Origin: Callaeas wilsoni
Taxonomy: Eukaryota > Chordata > Aves > Passeriformes > Callaeidae
Assembly (NCBI GenBank): GCA_013398955.1
Contig: VWPU01014059.1
Coordinates: 496,001 to 560,000, forward strand
Direction of reading: 5' to 3'
Length of the DNA: 64,000 bases
Below the pieces are notes generated by a model. The model saw only the letters and a program-made list of their open reading frames with translations, was not told the DNA's origin and made no database searches. Within the stretch, counting starts at the first letter, position 1. Each line of letters begins with the position of its first letter. The translations under genes were made by a program, and so were the position numbers. This document shows, in pieces, positions 61,996 to 64,000 of the stretch.

Positions 61996-64000
61996 CTTGG
62001 AGGGGAAGCAAATAAACAGCTCCCATGAGATTTCTTAATAAAAACTTATAATAAAAGTCCCTTCTTCTAGATACAGTCATCAGTGACTGCTTTTCTAGCC
62101 TTATGTACAAAGGGATCCTATATTTGAATTTGCTCTGAGAAATGACATTTGGCCATTCTTCATTAACCTGGCACCTCTTCAGACACTGACATTCTCTGAA
62201 GGGTAGCTGGAGATTCATATCACACAGGAACCATTTTATTTGGAAGAGATTAATATTTTAGGGAACTGGAAAAAATATCTTCATGGATTAGCAATGATTA
62301 TGTCATCCATTCCCCAAGAGTAATGCATGAAGCCACCACCTGACTTCTCTGCAATTTCTGCCTTCTCTTTGGCTCCTGTCTATCTTTAACTTGAAGTATT
62401 ATCCTCTTACCTGGGACAAGGCTTAAAGAACAGCCTAGTTCCAATGTCCCAAACCGAATTTTAAAATACAATAAAATATAGACTGTTGAAATACTGGCTT
62501 AAGAATATTTTAGTGTCTTAGTTTCCTGACAGTAACAGTAATCCACAAAAGCCCCATTCATGACCTGTCTGAATTTTGCTTTTCCTAAGGAGGGTGATAT
62601 CATCTCTAAAATTTTCATAAAATAATCAGAGTTCAAAAATACTTTACCATGTCTTACTACACTTAACTACATAATGTCTTTATTTTTCCACTTTCAAGTG
62701 TTGCTTACTTCACTGTAATGAATGCAGTATAGTCTTGATAAATGCATCACCATTCCCAGAAATAGTTATAGAACCTACCTAAGCTAGGACGTAACTGTTT
62801 CCTCCTCCTTTTCTTGCCAAAAAAAAAAAAAAAAATTTTGAATTGAAAGAGGAGCAAAACTTGATTGAAAGAGGCTAGAGTGGTCACCGGGTAAAATGGT
62901 TGATATGATTTTAGCATATTTTTTCTGGCCTTTCTTCTTACTGTTTGCCATTTGATCTTAGACACTGACCACAACTCTGAACTGTACCCATGTGCTACTC
63001 AGCTGTACTGAGATGAACTCTGTGGTAGTAGTCCCCAAGTGGAATTTCCTTCTCACACAGTAATCGCTACAAGGTTTTTACCCTTGTGGATAGAAGATTT
63101 AATGTCAAAGTGTGGCTTTCTCACATCTCCTGTTCCACAGCTAGTGATAGAATGAGAAAAAACTCAGAGGAGAAATATTGAAGCTGTGTTATTGTATGCT
63201 ATATTTAGTAATCTATAGGCTTTATATATGGATTGTAGTATAACATATTGAAAGAAAAAAAAATATCAAGAAATCATGACACCAGAATACTCTTGCAATA
63301 TTTTTCACAGATGGTTGCATAGCCATAACTACTCCTTGTGCCTCCCTAATCCACAGACTCTTCAACCAAGGTGACTAATTAAAAGGCATAACCCCTAAAT
63401 TCTCTACCTGGCCAAGTGGTGATTTAACCCTTAGGCAGCATCTCACCAATTTAGAATCAGACATGAAGATTTAATCACTGGTTAAATAAATACAGTGATC
63501 CATTGGATAAAATAAACTGTGGGAAGAAAGGTGTTTGGCTAAATAACTTATGTAAGAGCAAAGTTTCACTGTTTATATCTATCAAGAAATATTTCTGAAT
63601 TCTAAATTAGATCCCACATCCCTGATAGATGCAATTACTCCCCTCCTTGTCCCTGTGTATTTGTCTCCCTAAGAAAAAAAATAAGATTTATGTGAGGAGC
63701 GAATAGGGAGAGCTTCTCGCTCATACATTACGTGGTGCAGTTGACTGAGGTCAGGAAATGTTGTAATTTGCCATTACTATTGCACTGTGTCCTAAGACCC
63801 AGAAGTTCTTTATGCTACCCATAAGCTGCTTAAGTTTATGCATGACTTGTCCTAAAGCTTCCAGTCCCAGGAGAAATTTTCCATCAGAGCATTTTCATAC
63901 AAAACAGAAAAATTATTCTAAATTTTACCATACAGGTTTTTTTCTGCTATTTAGGATTTATAGCAAATCCCTTTGTAAAAACATTGTCACTAGCAGGAAC
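61996..64000. other. Unique AT-rich non-coding stretch
   Basis: No gene is recognised. An A17 tract lies at 62819-62835. The sequence continues as ordinary AT-rich DNA to the window edge, and no feature is visibly cut by the edge. Confidence 0.55.
62819..62835 (+). repeat. A17 homopolymer
   Basis: Seventeen consecutive A bases followed by TTTT. It is a simple tract with no retroposon body beside it. Confidence 0.9.

Noticed and set aside
1..64000. tRNA, rRNA, snRNA or known microRNA genes
   Set aside because: No tRNA A/B-box pair with a cloverleaf, rRNA-like block or microRNA hairpin was recognised by eye; a covariance-model scan would be needed to be certain.

Overview
This window looks like nuclear DNA from a bird, probably a neoavian. 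Two kinds of evidence support this. First, there are three CR1 (chicken repeat 1) LINE fragments on the + strand at about 14.0, 33.9 and 56.4 kb. Second, there are two unrelated long terminal repeats (LTRs) of endogenous retroviruses: one on + at about 4.3-5.2 kb, whose layout I recognise from memory as a common avian LTR family, and one on - at about 11.5-12.7 kb. The rest is AT-rich single-copy sequence with microsatellites and A/T tracts, typical of a vertebrate gene desert or a very long intron. There is no bacterial or archaeal organisation: no operons, ribosome-binding-site-spaced genes, tRNA or rRNA genes, or CRISPR arrays.

I found no protein-coding gene I can support. The longest open frames are about 100-160 codons. 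They lie inside repeats (the GGAA microsatellite, the LTRs, the CR1 at 34 kb) or have no recognisable domain. Small exons of a large gene could be missed by reading alone.

Layout: 0-4.3 kb unique AT-rich DNA; 4.3-5.2 kb probable solo LTR (+); 5.2-8.3 kb unique, with a 44-nt purine run; 8.30-8.45 kb a GGAA microsatellite inside a 153-nt pure purine tract; 8.4-11.5 kb unique; 11.5-12.7 kb LTR (-) with a TATA box, a poly(A) signal and internal AT-rich repeats; 14.0-14.6 kb CR1 3' end; 14.6-33.9 kb unique, with a T16/G-quadruplex-like tract at 19.25 kb; 33.9-35.0 kb decayed CR1 reverse-transcriptase segment without its 3' end; 35-55.9 kb unique, with a GC-richer block at 39.9-40.1 kb and several complex, motif-bearing stretches; 55.9-56.7 kb an unassigned GC-richer block followed by another CR1 3' end; 56.7-64 kb unique, with a homeodomain-site-rich stretch near 61.9 kb.

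No set of genes works together here, and I see no new biological system. The most useful leads are candidate conserved non-coding elements (19.4, 27.0, 44.5-45.2, 46.6, 52.0-52.9, 61.7-62.0 kb), the non-B-DNA-forming tracts, and the unusual structures of the minus-strand LTR and the 3'-less CR1. The non-coding element calls rest on sequence texture and motifs only and need a multi-species alignment.
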